A stretch of DNA of 64,000 nucleotides from Anagrus nilaparvatae. Lineage: Eukaryota; Arthropoda; Insecta; Hymenoptera; Mymaridae. Positions 48,449 to 59,549 of the stretch are shown piece by piece. Made by a program: the position numbers and the translations under genes. Where the stretch lies: assembly GCA_022575985.1 (NCBI GenBank), contig JAKSXM010000007.1:2482501-2546500 (forward strand), in the 5' to 3' direction. Numbering within the stretch: the first letter of the stretch is position 1; every line of letters begins with the position of its first letter. The notes beneath the pieces are model-generated. The model saw nothing but the letters and a program-made list of their open reading frames with translations, had not been told where the DNA came from and searched no databases.

Positions 48449-50531
48449 ATAATAATTTTAAGTTTTTTTTCTGAAAAGATTAAATTCTTAAAATTATTTC
48501 CATCACGCTCAGGATGTGTTTTTTAGCATAATGCATAAAAAAAATGTATCTTGTGGAAAAACATAGACGACTTAACTATACAGGAGGTGTTCTGCAGTTT
48601 CCCTTTTGTCTCGGTCGAATGCGTAGTTAAGTGCCTAAACACCTTGAAGTCGGCTGCTGACGCATCAAGTCCCATATCCAAATACAAACTATCCCGCCCT
48701 CATTAATCCTATAGCTCTCCATCAGTTGCTAAAAGTGCCATCAAATCCCTCGTAGATTGTAAATATATAAAATAATAGTTTCAAATAGGAATTCTCGATA
48801 TCTATCTGTATTTATAGCGATCCCTTTGAGAAATAAATTGAAAAAATACAGTGGTGTGGCCGCAGTTGTAATTGTTGGCGACCTCTATCAACAGGGGCTG
48901 CTTGAGACTATAGTATAGATGATTAAAAAATACAATAGAATAAAAAATATCTTGTTTATGAATGTATAAATTTAGATTGTATTTACAGAAACCAGTTATA
49001 AGTTTTTTGGACACTCTTTTGCACAGCTCAAAAAAATATTCAGAAATTCTTCTTTTTATATGAATTCCTTTTTAATATAATAACAAGAAAATTAAAAAAA
49101 AAACTTGCATTCTTTCATAATTAAGTCTCTGAAAAAAATCCTCCTGCGGTAATTAGAATTTACTTTTTGACAAACAGAGTTTCTTTTGTTGCTCAATTGA
49201 TTGCAAATGACCTGAAACGTAAGGAAAAAAAATATCGCTCATTTAAGATATACGCCCGCATTGGTAGGATGAAAAAGAAACAAAAAAATGTTTTCTGTGT
49301 ATAATGTCAAGTATAATGTTACAAAAATTTTTGTAAAAACTTCAGCTAGAGTACTATGTTATACTGCGAGTTGTACTACGAATTTCGGGCCTGTTTTTTT
49401 CTCGGTTTTTTTCTTAGAAGGACAATTTTTGTGTAGTCATCAGTTTTGCCCAACTTTGATTGAGACTTTTACTTAATTTTTATAAGAATTTTTCACATTT
49501 ATAGAACTACCGCCTCGAATTTTTATTATGTAAATTTTATGTATTTTTATATGTCCGAACAATGTAAAAATATATTGCTTGAAATTTTATGCAAAATCAT
49601 TATTCTTTTATATTGGTAATTAAATTATGAAATTTTATGAGGAATTGCATATTTTTTAAGATATTATTTAATATTTGGCCTTATGTTGGTTAAGGAAATT
49701 CAAGCAATATATTTATGGCGCTCAATACATAAGTAGTCTTTACGTGCTATGAATAAGTGTAAATTTAAAGATCTTAATGTTTTGAGTATCAGTTTTTAGT
49801 AAAAAATAAAAATACGTTAAAAGTTTGGTAGGAATTAAAATCATTATATCAAAATTTTTCTGTTGAGAGTTGAATTGATAAAGTAGCTAGTTCTGGAAAT
49901 TATAGTAAAAAAAAAAAAAAAATTACTCTCTATAATATTTTATGACAATTCGATAGTTTCAAATGTAATAGACTAGGATGTCTCTTCAGTTTTTAATAGG
50001 CTTTAAAATTAGTATAAATATTATAAATGTCTAACCTATTTATGAAATATTTTTGTCAAAAAATGAACGATTTCCAGTACCTGAACGATGTTTGTACCTT
50101 TGATTGCTTTGATAAAAACAATCAATTAAAATTTTAAATAATTCAGTGGTATGGTGCATTTTATTATACAGTAAAATAAAAGCTAATTGGAAAAATAATT
50201 ACTTTTTAGCTAATTACGAAAGTCAAAGGTTAATGATGAAAAAACTTAAATGGTTCAGGTACAGGTACAAATACCTTATGATGTATCAATGTTTTAAAAT
50301 AAAAATAAAAAACTTTAAAAAACACTTTATAAAATAAAACACTTATTTTTTTAATATAATCAATATTATTTTCTTTATTAACCATAATCCTTTACATGCA
50401 TTTTCACACTTTTTTTCTTTTTATAAATCTTCAGTTCTAAATTTTGTTATTTTTACTTGTTATCATAATTTATACGATATATACAAAAGCATAAGGTTTT
50501 AATAAATTTACCCTATACAGCTAAAACACTA

Positions 50532-51614
50532 TTATTTTCGAGCAATATCTATTTCGAGGGTTAAAACTGTTAAATTATCTGCACACAATTTTCCTTTTCG
50601 AAAGCCTGCTTTAGATATCGGTAATATTTTTTGTGTTTCTAACCACCAACGCAGGCGATTAGATAGTATTAGCTCAAAAAGTTTAGAGCAGCAAGATGTA
50701 AGCGCTAAGGGTCTGACACCACCATTAAGTTTAGAAGCAAAATGAACGAATACGTCGTTCCATTCTTCAGGATAAGACTCAAAGGCACACATGTCATTAA
50801 AGATGTTAAAAAGTAAGATTTTATATTTATGTGGGATGTTGTGTAGCACTTCATAGTTAATGCCATCTATGCCGGGAGCTGATTTATGGCCCCTGGAATT
50901 TAAAGCTATTAAAAATTCATTGATAGTGAAGGGCCGATAAAAAATGTCAACGTTATCGTTACAAAAGTGCCTTTCCAAGTGTAAATAATGGCATTTTTTT
51001 ACAAAAGTTTGCCGAAGTAGGTTGCCCTATTAAAATTATACAATTCTTTAGGTTTTTAACTTATAAATGAAATATTTTCTCTGGAGTCCAAACGATTCAC
51101 TCAGATAAGTATATAAAGGAGCCACTTTTGCAAGGTGGCTCATCCAGTGCAATTTCATATATATTTTATGTATCAAAAATAATTCAAAGCTGCCCCAACG
51201 AGTCTCTGTTCTTCAAATTAGCTGATGATATAAACACTAACGAACCTGAAATTGATGTAGGAAAAAAATCTGAAGATATGAAAACACTAAGTTCTAACTT
51301 AGAACAAATTAGTATTTTACTTGCTCCTCAGAAAACTGAATTTATTCACTTTAAAAAAAGAAATGTTCCTCCCGAAACTCTAACTCTACAAATAGCAGGA
51401 GAAAACATAAATTCAGCCCCAACTGATTGTTAGGTTTACACTTTGATTACAAGTTTAATTTATAGAAACACATATTTTATGTACAGCAAAAATGTTGCAG
51501 AGCATTGAATATTATAAAATATTTTAAAGGTACCTGGTGAGGAGACAAACCTAACACATTTCTCACACTTTACAAAAGTTATGATGTTATTATTTATTAT
51601 TATTATTATTATTC
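50532..51614. mobile_element. LINE fragment with twin-priming 5' inversion and (TTA)n tail
   Basis: The minus strand (50978-50532) encodes RT blocks SRGHKSAPGIDGINYEVL, NGGVRPLALTSCCSKLFE and ISKAGFRKGKLCADNL. The plus strand from about 51006 encodes the next part of the same domain: KFAEVGCPIKIIQFFRFLTY, LLQGGSSSAISYIFYVSKI, FFKLADDI and LAPQKTEFIHFKKR. The block between them (catalytic motif A) is missing. A run of TTA/ATT units ends the copy at about 51583-51614. An inverted 5' piece followed by a direct 3' piece with a small deletion at the join is the signature of twin priming during LINE insertion. Stops make it inactive. Confidence 0.85.
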
Positions 51615-51924
51615 TCTCTGAATCCTAACATAGGCCCACAAAAAAAAAGTCAAAACCCAGAAGGTAGACCTGACTAACTTTACGTTTTTTGGTGTTCTAA
51701 ATCCAAATTTTCCATCCAAAATTCGATTTGAGTGTCCAGTTTCCCCCCAGCATCCCCCTGGGGGGGTTAAAAATATGCTTTTTATAAAAATTTAAAATTA
51801 GTGCATATTCTTAGATATTTTGGTGTAAAATTACTAAAAATATTTATGCAAACTGTTTTCGAATTTCATATTAGCCCAAGTATGTAGTTCGAAATAATAG
51901 TTGAATATAAAAGATAGATATTAT

Positions 51925-52320
51925 TTTAAAATCCCAGCAATTTTTCAATTGTGGTCCTTATACTTTATTTTTTCAAGAATAAATTTTATTGCTTCAATAT
52001 CTTCCAATGCATTTACATAATGGGATATTAGTATTGAACCTGGTACGTTCGTAAAATTTAAGAGGATAATAAGAGCCATTAGACTTCGCTAACAAGAGTC
52101 AATAAAAATTCTTCATTTTTCACTTATGTAAAAATCAGGCTCAAAGCTGTTAATTAGATCTTTAATATCTGTGCAATATACAAGAGACTCTTCTTTTTTA
52201 AAAATGTAGAAACTCTTTGCTTCGAACGTGATAGTATGATCTTGATGTATCTTTTGTCGTTAGTCCATCCATGTTTCATTTTTGAAGCAGATATTCTGCA
52301 GACTCTTTACTTTAACCTAA
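51925..52320 (-). pseudogene. Decayed copy of a recurrent uncharacterised insect transposon-like protein
   Basis: The minus strand reads, through stops and one frame change, YYHVRSKEFLHF, SLVYCTDIKDLINSF, RIFIDSC-RSLMALIIL, GSILISHYVNALEDIEAIKF and ILEKIKYKDHN-KIAGILK. From memory this follows the order of an unnamed protein found in many copies in aphid, other insect and Hydra genomes (typically EWRLFIDSSKRSLKAVLL ... EKIKY..H.W.ICGDLK). At least four stops or frame changes are present. It may be the transposase or passenger gene of the surrounding fold-back element. Confidence 0.6.
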
Positions 52321-52632
52321 TTTTCTGATTATTTCATTTATTTTTTCTTAATTCCATGATCTTATAGGTCTCTCTTTTTTACTATTTGTATATTCTTCCT
52401 CACTTTCAGAATCACTTTGCGTACTACATGAATCTTCAGAATTGTCATTAACATCCATGTCACTCTTTGACTCTTGTGCATCCATTTCCCTTTCATCCAA
52501 ACCTGAACCATGATTGCATATGAATGTTCAATATTACTTGAAAATGTAACATCATTATTATAATGGTGGGGTAAATGATATGGAATTTGAAAATTAAACA
52601 AGCTATCATACCATTAAATGTAGTCATTTTAA

Positions 52633-52853
52633 CCCATTACCGCCCAGGCAGCCAAAACGTGCCACTTGATTACTACCCCTATTCACCCCAAATTTCCATC
52701 CCTAGATGAAATTTTATGATTTTTTTTACTTCGTACTAGATATTAGAAACCTCAGAAACCGCTGGTACTAATTAGAAGAAAAAAACACATTATTTTACGA
52801 ATAATAAAGACTTATATCAAGTGGCACATTTTGGCTGCCTGGGCGGTAATGGG
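52633..52853. mobile_element. TTAA-flanked MITE (piggyBac-type), 221 bp
   Basis: Terminal inverted repeats of about 38 bp begin CCCATTACCGCCCAGGCAG and continue with CCAAAA(C/T)GTGCCACTTGAT. Perfect TTAA duplications lie at 52629-52632 and 52854-52857. No coding capacity. It is nested within the 51632-54306 fold-back. The first bases (CCCATTA.CGCCCA) are shared with the larger TTAA element at 34515. Confidence 0.9.
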
Positions 52854-53199
52854 TTAATATAGCATTCTTCATTAGTTCTGGGCTTATTCCACGTAGCCGG
52901 CGTTTTCATAAATACTTTTTTTTGGATTTTTGACGATACAACGTAGTCCCACATGGATAACAAATTCTGTTTTGAACCCAATTGTTTCTTATCCCAGTTA
53001 TTAATCTGCAAATTAAAATAAGATTTATATTTTCCTCATAGAAAGAAATAATTCTGCGATTCTTACTTGTTTCAAACTTACCACATACTGATTTCAACAA
53101 TTTCATACTTACCACATTTTATGTTCGTCATAAGTAGATACTGAAATTTATTTTATTTTTCTAAAATAGAATTTATTACATATTTACTTTTGCGACTAG

Positions 53200-53544
53200 G
53201 ACACCACCCCGTGGTGAAGGCGGATAAAGGTTTAACCGGCTAAGCTCCTAGGTTAAGCTGATGCCTTCATGGCAAAAGTAGAAAGGAAAAAGTTTACGAT
53301 GCAGGGGGGATTTGTAGCGCAAATAACCCCAGTATCGGCGGCTGGTCAGGGTGCGAAAGCGGGCCCGCAGTCGTCGTTATCCGGTGACCGCAGCTCTAAG
53401 ATAGTGGGTAACTTGGCTACCTTAGAGTTTAATGCATCAAGAAAAAAACCACCTACTGTAAAAAATCTAAGCATCGTTTTAAATCGATGCGATGAAAGAC
53501 CGCAGCTGCTTTTAGACAATAATAATTTGCAATATTATATTTAA
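53200..53544 (+). other. GC-rich coding-like patch, unassigned
   Basis: A 91-codon frame from 53269 (MAKVERKKFTMQGGFVAQIT) is markedly less AT-rich than its surroundings and is preceded by the block GGATAAAGGTTTAACCGGC. Charged, Ser/Ala-rich sequence is followed by SRKKPPTVKNLSIVLNRCD. It could be the start of a LINE first ORF or a relic exon; no domain is recognised. Confidence 0.3.
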
Positions 53545-54306
53545 ATATTTTGCAATTTCTATTAAATTTTTATAAAGCACGAATTTTTTACCATCTTACA
53601 AATGAGCTAGAATTTGATTTGTGCCTGAAATGAGTATTTAAAATAGTTCTCATAAACATTTTTTCATTACATACTCCAAAATAGCTAGAAATATGCAGTA
53701 AAATTGAAATCTTACAATAAAGCAGTATTTGACCCCTAGAAGAGTGGTGACCAACATCGAGTGGGTGAGGTCTATGGGCTCATACGAGGTTTGCATAAAT
53801 GATTTAAATTTTCCTACACCAAAACACCAAAGAATATGCACTAATTTTAATTTTTTACTAAAAATCAGTTTCTGACCCCTTGGGGGTATGGTAACCGATA
53901 CTAGGGGTATTTCAGGGGTTCACCGGGAGTTGACAAATAATTGCATACATATTTTTAGTTTTCCTACAAAAAAGACCAAAGAAATTACGTTAGTTTTAAT
54001 TTTTTACTAAAATCAGTTTTTGACCCCTAGGGGGTCTAGTTACTGATACTAGGGGTGCTTTAGGGGCTAATATGGAGTTCGAAAACAGTTTGCATAAATA
54101 TTTTTAGTAATTTTACACCAAAATATCTAAGAATATGCACTAATTAAAATTTTTATAAAAATCTTATTTTTAACCCCCCAGGGGGGTGCTGGGGGGAAAC
54201 TGGACAATCAAATCAAATTTTGGATGGAAAATTTGGATTTAGAACACCAAAAAACGTAAAGTTAGTCAGGTCTACCTTCGGGGTTTTGACTTTTTTTTTG
54301 TGGGCC

Positions 54307-55990
54307 TGTGTAATTATTTAGAATTTAACAACGGACCAAATTATTAGCCTCTAAATTCCTCTTAAAATAAATCTCATTAACAGATACGCTAATATACAAA
54401 AAATTCAAGTAGGTTATTCAAATTTTTACAACGACAGACACAAAAATCAAAACTTAATCCTATGATCAATTAGAGAAATCATGTGCTATAAACAATATAT
54501 AATCGAAAATGTTGGCAGTGCTGGATTGTTAGATGTCTTATGTTTTATTTATGTTAGATGTCTGCTCTTTTTTGCAAGCTTCTTGCAAGGCTAGTTATAT
54601 GAGATAGTTAAGTCGAGAGTTAATTTTTTCGATACGTTGATTTCAAAATATCTTTAAAATGATAAGATCTCTGAATAAGAATAGTTAGGTCCCTACCCCA
54701 AGAACTTTCTCCTAATGCCATTTATCGGCTTCAAAGGAGCAGCTAATTTTGAAAAACATGTTTTTGTAATCCTTCAGTTAAATTTTTCAATTTGGATGAA
54801 AACTCAGATTTATTCTATTTATTTGTATAGCGTTTCAAAGACATCTATAATTTGTTTGCAAAGTAAAATTTATTGAATAATTCTAATAATTTAGAATTTT
54901 TTGATTTTTTCATCTGATGGCAGACAACTAGGTACCAGAAATTTTGTTTAAATTCTGTTAAGATTCAAGAAATTCTTTTGCTTTTATGTTATTATAGGAT
55001 GCAATAAAATTATATGATGTACATTTTAAGAGGGGGGCAGGTAATATCCTAATGTTATAATATAGGAGGTAAAGTTGTTATAAGTGAAAATTTAAGAAAA
55101 ATTTTTATGAAATGCTATGAATTCGTGTCTGGATTTTCCGGCGCAAAAAATCAAAGTGCCTCGTAGTATTCGATATCTTGTAGCCTGCAAATCAGCTGCA
55201 GTACTCCCATAAATAACAATTAGTGAATCTGGTTTAAAAGTCAGTGTGATTTTCTTCCCTAAATAAAGTGATGAACGGTTTTTTAAATTCGTAAAATCCA
55301 ACAAATATGATTAATAAAATTTATACCTTAAAAATATTCACAAAAAAGGACAAATATTAATTTCAATAAATTAAAACAATTAAATTTAGGCATACATCAT
55401 AAGACATAAAATATTTAGTATATAAATTTTAATATATATTCTTGTTAAAATATTATGAATCATAGCCAAGGCAGAATGAGAGAAAATTTAATAAAATATT
55501 AAAATGAAAATCATAATATTTGCGTGTATACTCTAAGTAATAAATTTATATAAATCAAAAAAAAAAATTTTTTTATTTTTTATTTTTATTTACATGATTT
55601 ATATTTTTCATTGTCATATTACTTAAATAAATCAACACAGGAAATTAGATAAATTTTAATATTTAATTTATTATTCAAAATATGGTACAGATTTTTTTAT
55701 TTCAATCCTAATTCAACAATATTTTTTAGTCTAATTAAAAAAAAAATAATTTTATTTAACTTATATAATATAATTAAAATTATTATTATTTTGTTTTTTT
55801 ATTTTTAATAATTTAATAATTTTATAATTATCATTTCGTGCAAATATTCATAAATTCACTTAGTGTGTTAAAAAATATGCTACATGAAAAACATATCTTA
55901 AAAAAAAAACGTATAGTATAAATAATTTAAGATAAAAAAAAAATTGTAAAATAATCAGAAAATTCAAAATAACGAATAGTAGTTAGTGTT
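54307..55990. other. AT-rich spacer, no gene recognised
   Basis: Mostly low-complexity AT. A 70-codon minus-strand frame at 55092-55304 has mixed composition but no domain that I recognise. No repeats with clear ends. Confidence 0.4.
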
Positions 55991-55999
55991 TTTTTTGCG

Positions 56000-56150
56000 G
56001 TCTTAAATTATAAAGAGGAGGGAAGACGATATGTTCAAAGGGGTCAAGGGGGAATACATCCTCGAAAGAACCGACGGTGTATATCTGACTTTAAACGTAC
56101 AGGTGGAAGTTCTAATTGCGCTCTACCTGTTCTCAGGTGGACGATAACTC
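56000..56150 (+). other. Exon-like GC-rich island with TATA-like motif
   Basis: TATAAAGAGG at about 56010 is followed by a short frame from an ATG at 56031 (MFKGVKGEYILERTDG...VQVEVLIALYLFSGGR, then stop). The patch is much richer in G and C than the several kilobases around it. It may be a promoter with a leader exon or a small coding exon of a gene with long introns. Confidence 0.3.
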
Positions 56151-56276
56151 TCGGAAACGACGTTTGTGAATTTTATTTAAATTTGAATTTTTTTAAAGAA
56201 ATTTTTAATAGTGATTTTTTTTTTTTTTAATTAATTTTTTTTTTTTTGTGTAAAAAGTTTTTAATTTTTTTAAATA

Positions 56277-56325
56277 ATGAGGAGGGGATCAGTCGCCACT
56301 TATGACGACGATGGAAGAAGACATT
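56277..56325 (+). other. Possible short first exon ending in GTGAGT donor
   Basis: After a long T-run, ATGAGGAGGGGATCAGTCGC opens a frame (MRRGSVATYDDDGRRH) that ends at a strong splice donor, GTGAGT. A second frame from a later ATG (MTTMEEDI) reaches the same donor. No downstream exon was identified up to the window end. Confidence 0.3.
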
Positions 56326-56329
56326 GTGA

Positions 56330-58470
56330 GTGAAAAATGAATAATTGAGTAATAATTTATGTTTTCGAGCTTTTGTTTTCTATTTATTTTTAGCATAACA
56401 AAAAAAAATAATTAACAGCACTTTATTTACATAAATATTTATGTAATTGGAATAAAACAAGTGTTCATTTTTAATTTTTTTACATTTTTTAATAATTCAC
56501 AAAACACATTTTTTTTAAATAATAAAATTTTTTTTTATTACACAAAAAATTATTAACACATAAAAAAAAATAATAATAGATTAAAAAATAAAAATATAAA
56601 CTATTCACATGAGTACTTTAATTGTTGCGTATGTAACTTAGATTAACAGCTTCGTCTCGTTTGATTTTATTGTTCTTTTTTTTTTTTTTTGATTCTATTT
56701 AAATCCAATTCGCTAATTTGCAACGGTTCTATTTAAAGTTTATAGTAACTATGTTTTTTGTTATATTGGATTTTTTCATTAATTTTGTAAATTATTATGA
56801 AATATTATTTTCAATTACAAATTTATTTATATGAATATCTGAAAATTAGAGTTTTTAAATTTGCTATAAAGATTTGTTATTCAGTGGAATTTTTATCAAT
56901 TGTCATTTTTAAATGGGGTCTAGAAATTTTGACTTGATTATTTAAAAAATTCTTCTTCTGCTCCAATTTTGTTACCCAAACCATTTCCTGTATTATTAAA
57001 ATAAATTTTTGAGAAGTTTTTATTTTGTAACTGCAGGATTGATGCAATTCCTGATTGAATTAGGTTACATTATTCGCTAGAATAAAATTTTCTCTGAGTC
57101 TAATTTTAATTTTAATTTTTATTCAATTTGAAAAGCTGTCAGTCTCAGATATTTGTTTATCATAAAATATATGAAAAAGTATAGATAAAACAAAATTATC
57201 TTGAAATTTCAATAAAAATTTGAGTTAATTAAATAAAACATTTAAAAACAATCATAAATCATAAATTTTTTGTTGCAAACAACCCATATATATTTTCAAC
57301 AAACTTGTGTACGTAAATAAAAACTGAAATATCTCAATACAAAGTTTACTCACGTGTGTGTGTACGTGTGTAAAATTGATTTTATTTTTTTTATTAATTC
57401 TATTTTAATCAAAGTTTGCATAAAGATTTTCACATAAAATAAAATACAACTGAGAATTTAAACGCAATATAGTAAAAAAAAAAAAAAAGATTGGAATCAC
57501 CTCGAAATGATGCTTCAATGAATATGTTTTTTCATTGATAATATTATATGCATTTGAATAGTTTATAGTAGCAAACATATAAATCATTTAAATCTACCTG
57601 GTATTTTGTAAGACCTTCAAAATATTTTTTATTTCTAAAACAGATTTTATTATATACGGAACCATATTATTAAAATAATTTAGTTATATCGCGGAAGGCA
57701 TCATTTTTTTCTCCCTGAATTACATTACAAATTATAATATACACGTGGTTTTTATATACTAACTAGTAACTACTTATACTCGATTGACAATATTGTACTC
57801 GATTTTTCCTACTATAATCTATGCACTTTTTAAATTATTATGTGGGAAAAAATTATTATTTTTTTTCAAATTATTCAAGTACTAAATATTTTACAAAGAA
57901 TCATTTAGGAAAGGATGATATTTTTATTTAAAAAATACATTGTTTTTCAAGTAAAACTAATTTTTAACTTTTAAGTTAGACTTAAAATATTAGATATTTA
58001 ATTGATCCAATCAGCCATTCAAGCATGGAGTTTTTCAGTTGCGCAGACAAATAATTTAATCATAAAATTTTAAGATAATCACGAAGATAATTTGCATACT
58101 TCTTTGATTACTTTAGTTAATTTTTTGCCACATAACAGCTGGAAAAAGTTTTTGGGTTACTTGAAAATCTGCTTGACTATTCAAGCAATATATATTTACA
58201 ACGTGGCTAAGAAAATTTACAACTATGTAAAAACAACCAAAGAGCATGAAACATGTTGATTATATTTTCAAATACTGAATACAATACCTATTTGGTACAA
58301 AATAGCAATGTAATTTTACATTGTACTTGGCTTAGGCATACACTTCCTCAGGAATGACAACTCTTAATTATTACTCATATACGATATTATATAATTTGAC
58401 CCTTCCTCCCTTAAGCACAACACCTTTCAGTCTGCCATCCTCGATTTCCAGTTTCAATATAAATATGCTC
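56330..58470. other. Low-complexity AT-rich stretch
   Basis: Only AT-rich sequence and a short GT-repeat near 57352-57370. Nothing coding is seen. It could be an intron of the gene suggested by the exon-like islands at 56.0-56.3 kb. Confidence 0.4.
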
Positions 58471-58474
58471 CATA

Positions 58475-59544
58475 CCTATTAATGTCCAATCACCAGTCTG
58501 TGGACATTAGCAGTTTTTGGTATGAAAGACTGCATTTTTGGGATAAAAGTCTCACCCAGTAGGTATTTTGGGTCGCTCTTTTCATTTCCAAAATCCGTTT
58601 TAACCTTCAACTCCCAGAAAATGATGTATCAACCCCTGAGAGTGATCATTTATAATGCATAAAAACAATTTTTTTCTATCTGATAACATTTTATTTTCAA
58701 TGACAAAAAAACTTTATTACGTGTGATAACATTTTTAGCTGTGAAAATTAGGGGTTGATACATCATTTTCTAGGGGTTGCAGGTTAATACAGACTTTGAA
58801 AATGAAAAGAGCGACCCAACATATGAGATTTTTAGCCCAAAATATACAGACTTTATTTTTTAATAAAACTAATCCCCTTACCCCCAATATGCACTTCCAG
58901 GAAATCTGATTGGGTCAATTAAAGGCATATTTGATGTAGTTTACTTATTTAAGATTCGTGCAACTATTTTCATTTCTTGCAATTATTTTCAATGCCAAAT
59001 AAAAACTTTTTTACGTTTATATAACATTTTTAGTTGTTTCAAGAATTGATTGAAAGTTTACCCCATTTTAAAGATTGATACATCATTTTCTAGGGGTCAC
59101 CAGTTAAAATAGACTTTGGAAATGAATAGGTTGACCGTAAATACTTACTTTCTGAGATTTTTATCCCAAAATGTACAGTCTTTTATTTTTTACTAAAACT
59201 CACCTCCCCCGCCCCCAATATAAACCCCCAAACAGGGTTATCAGGTTAATTATTAGCATATTTGATATATTTTACTTTTTTTAAATTCTAGAAATCATTT
59301 TCAATACCAAATAAAATTTTTTTTTCGTGTAACAACATTTTTAGTTGTTTTAAGAATTTATTAAAAATTTACCCTATTTTAGGGGTAGATATCTATTTTT
59401 TTAGGGATTGTAGGTGAAAATGGACTCATAAAATTAAAAGAGCAACCGAAAAAACAAACTAGGTGAAATTTTTAGTTCAAAAAATACAGTATTTCATACC
59501 AAAAATTGTTGCTGTTCGCAAACTGTAGGTTGGAATTTAATAGA
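58475..59544. mobile_element. Fold-back element FB9, diverged relative of the 34515 element
   Basis: Its ends (CTATTAATGTCCAATCACCAG left; complement of the right TCTATTAAATTCCAACC) align with the CCCATTAACGCCCAACC ends of the TTAA element at 34515. The right flank keeps TTAA at 59545-59548, while the left site appears mutated. The interior has four copies, in both orientations, of a unit carrying GTAGGTATTTTGGGTCGCTC and TTGATACATCATTTTCTAGG. No ORF. Confidence 0.7.
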
Positions 59545-59549
59545 TTAAG

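Larger units (their letters stand above)
46295..50530. other. Intergenic region with short repeats and an unassigned GC-rich insert
   Basis: Downstream of the odorant receptor stop. It contains a 109 bp tandem duplication, a GC-rich insert of unknown origin at 47290-48240, a tRNA-like patch near 48380-48448, and a fragment related to the 12113 MITE at about 49119-49290. No convincing host gene is visible. Confidence 0.45.
51632..54306. mobile_element. Fold-back element FB8 (2.7 kb) carrying relic protein sequence
   Basis: The ends are inverted repeats of about 250 bp starting AGGCCCACAAAAAAAAAG, followed by CAAAACCC(A/C)GAAGGTAGACC and a CCCCCAG..CTGGGGGG block. Additional diverged internal repeats of the type TTTTTGACCCCTAGGGGGT lie at about 53725-54120. 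The interior contains a decayed protein-coding relic on the minus strand, a TTAA-flanked MITE and a GC-rich patch. It starts about 17 bp after the tail of the LINE fragment. Confidence 0.75.

Noticed and set aside
55092..55304. 70-codon minus-strand frame with mixed composition
   Set aside because: No domain recognised and no splice partners; length is compatible with chance.
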